Assembly (NCBI GenBank): GCA_903813345.2 | Contig: CAIIXF020000002.1 | Location: forward strand, 16,935,467-16,995,466 | Source: Owenia fusiformis | Lineage: Eukaryota > Annelida > Polychaeta > Sabellida > Oweniidae | Direction: 5' to 3' | Length of the DNA: 60,000 nt | Shown here: piece after piece, positions 58,061 to 60,000 of the stretch | Numbering within the stretch: position 1 is the stretch's first letter | Layout: every line of letters starts with the position of its first letter | The notes under the pieces: model-generated | Seen by the model: only the letters and a program-made list of their open reading frames with translations | Database searches by the model: none | Told to the model about the DNA's origin: nothing | Made by a program: the position numbers and the translations under genes

Positions 58061-60000
58061 TAACACTATTGACCTCACTAGGTAATAAACATGTAATTGT
58101 ATTTGTATCTTCAAGTGTCGGGGTGAAATACGTACAAATAGATAACAGTGTAAAATACAAGACAATATACAATTTCTACGCACAAAAATCGGCCTATATT
58201 ACTAGAGGGCACCACGCTAACAGCTGAACATCTCTTGTTCTCTGTTTCGAACATTTGGGCATTGCATTACTGTTCGACGGTTGTTGCCACATCATTATTA
58301 AGATACGACATTAATGTATAACATTTATCATTGTCAGTAAGCCCTTGGAAGTTTGATTTTTATTTTCAACTTCGAAAAATAGTCTTTTAACTAAAAAGTT
58401 GATATTTTATAATACATGGAAAACTGTTCAATTGTTATCCATTGTTATCAATCCAGTGAATCTCCATTTGTTTTTATGTTACCAAGTTGTTACAAGTTGT
58501 GATATATTGTTGAAGTCCCCATATTTTGTGGACGGTCATCGGCGGTCGATGGGTCTCCCCTTCTCCCCATTTTTCGATATCAATTCTTCAAATGTTCGAC
58601 AAAATTACCTCCAGATCTAGGAAATGTATATTTATCCACGTTTTTGTCCTAGAAATGTAGATCCTGTTATACATCTATCATATTTATGAGGCTTTTGTTC
58701 AAAAAGTTAAAAAAAAACACCAACAACTCCCTCCCCCTATTCTATTTTGACATACATTTGACCTACTTTTTGAGATTTTAAACACTTTACTCGAGGATTT
58801 CGAATGAACTATAATATGGTACAGTACCTTAGTTTTTACTGTGCATTTTCAAATTTGGAAACACCAGGGTCATCTGACCCCCCAATCCATTAGTGTTATA
58901 AAATAATGTTATCCACATTAGGGTTCAGTCAAATGTGCATATTCTCATGTTAAGTCTATACACACTTGCTAAAATCTTAATACTCTCAGGAAAAATTAGT
59001 ATACTTTTAGCAAAATGTACACACAATTGTCAAATATCAAATCTCACTTCTACTGAAAACAAAATTTCTGAAGCTTTCTGTAGCATAATGCGGTCACTGC
59101 ACTGAATGACCTCTGTATCAGCATATCTGTGTTCAAACTCTTAAATATTCTCCAACATTCTACAACATTAATTAACATTAAGTAGTTATTGCAAACCTAA
59201 AAATAATCAGTTTTGGCCATAGGGGTATATGTCATTTTGAAATTGATTTTCACAAAATTAATGAAGAATCCTTGATGGTGAAAGGGTTAATATCTACTTT
59301 TGGAATCACCAGTAGTTCGGATGGAGGTCTGATTCTTAAGGCTGTCACACTCAAAGCTTTCCAATGGTGTATTTGAACCTTAGTGCAGATGAGGTCATTT
59401 ATTTGACCCTAGTTTGCACTGCGAAGAGTACGTACTTTGTAACAAGAACACGATAGGCAACAAGCATGATTATGCTGCATGCTTACTCTCAATCATGGTT
59501 ATGTACTATTACAGGGTGTTCCATATGTTTCAGGAATGATGCTGTATTTTAGTGGTTTTCTTTTCGATCTAGCTGATTTTTTAACAAAATGTGTCCAAAT
59601 ATGTTGTGAATAAGTTGAAAAGTTTCATATCTTGAAGCTCAATAGACTTAATGATACGGTTGCTATACCCAGGGGTAAGATATGTGGAGCAGGTGTGGCA
59701 ACGCGCAAAACATGAAATATTTGTAAAAATATACGTTTTTTGTATGAATTGTTAGAAAGTATTAGGTTGTCATAGTTACATTGTCAGAAATTAAGCAAAA
59801 ATTAAGGTTGATTCTTTGAAATTAAAAAAATGTCATCATTGATAGTATTACAATTATTACGCATGTCATGACATGGTTCACAAATGAAAATCATCACTGG
59901 TCATTATGGCTGCACGTGCAGCCATATCAGGTGTTTTGGATTATCTGTCTCAGATCCCCTTGATTTGAATCCTTTGTACCACTCATACACTCTTGAGGTT
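58061..60000. other. Unannotated DNA
   Basis: Nothing recognised as a gene. At 59514-59539 the sequence TACAGGGTGTTCCATATG then TTTCAGG looks like one terminus of a mariner-type element whose other end may lie beyond the window. Confidence 0.45.

Noticed and set aside
1-60000. tRNA, rRNA or other structured RNA genes
   Set aside because: Looked for B-box-like GTTCRAATC and clover-leaf arms; none convincing.

Overview
The window is AT-rich metazoan nuclear DNA: genes have introns with GT/AG junctions, intergenic DNA is long and there are many DNA-transposon relics. The gene families (TRPC channels, SLC22 carriers) and the pogo/Tigger, mariner and LINE fragments fit a marine invertebrate. No species can be named from the sequence alone. 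All exon models below were built by eye from reading frame, splice junctions and comparison of the two TRPC paralogues.

Layout. (1) 1-3818: no gene recognised. (2) 3819-14483 (+) and 21969-14919 (-): two complete TRPC-type cation-channel genes, tail to tail, 435 bp apart. They encode about 867 (or 835) and 834 residues with almost the same exon plan. Both carry local duplications of an exon 3' end together with its splice donor. (3) 21970-24523: intergenic, with a fold-back element and a 200-bp MITE. (4) 26347-24524 (-) and 29230-31053 (+): two intronless SLC22-type transporter genes, head to head, each 607 residues. A third copy lies at 56238-57866 (+) and looks frameshifted in its C-terminal tail. 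(5) 31903-43914: a 12.0-kb, apparently non-coding inverted-repeat element inserted in a LINE reverse-transcriptase fragment and flanked by a 5-bp GACAT duplication. It has 67-bp terminal inverted repeats, about 1-kb inner inverted arms with a run of CGGGA...TCCCG hairpins, and a core of about 65 units of a 135-bp satellite. The core runs in two opposite orientations, and its larger half has a five-unit, 675-bp higher-order repeat. (6) 44495-48280: two arrays of a 22-bp minisatellite flanking a decayed gene or element with a PHD-like zinc finger. (7) 49437-54900: a 5.5-kb element with 1.2-kb inverted repeats that hosts a pogo-type MITE and a second fold-back element. (8) 54976-55459: a deleted mariner/IS630-type element. 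(9) 58061-60000: nothing recognised.

Biology. The TRPC pair would make tetrameric, receptor-operated calcium-permeable plasma-membrane channels. The SLC22 trio would be 12-helix plasma-membrane carriers for small organic ions; the substrate cannot be read from sequence. Inverted symmetry recurs throughout: tail-to-tail TRPCs, head-to-head SLC22s, two large inverted-repeat elements and several fold-back MITEs. The strongest candidate for something undescribed is the satellite-bearing 12-kb element.
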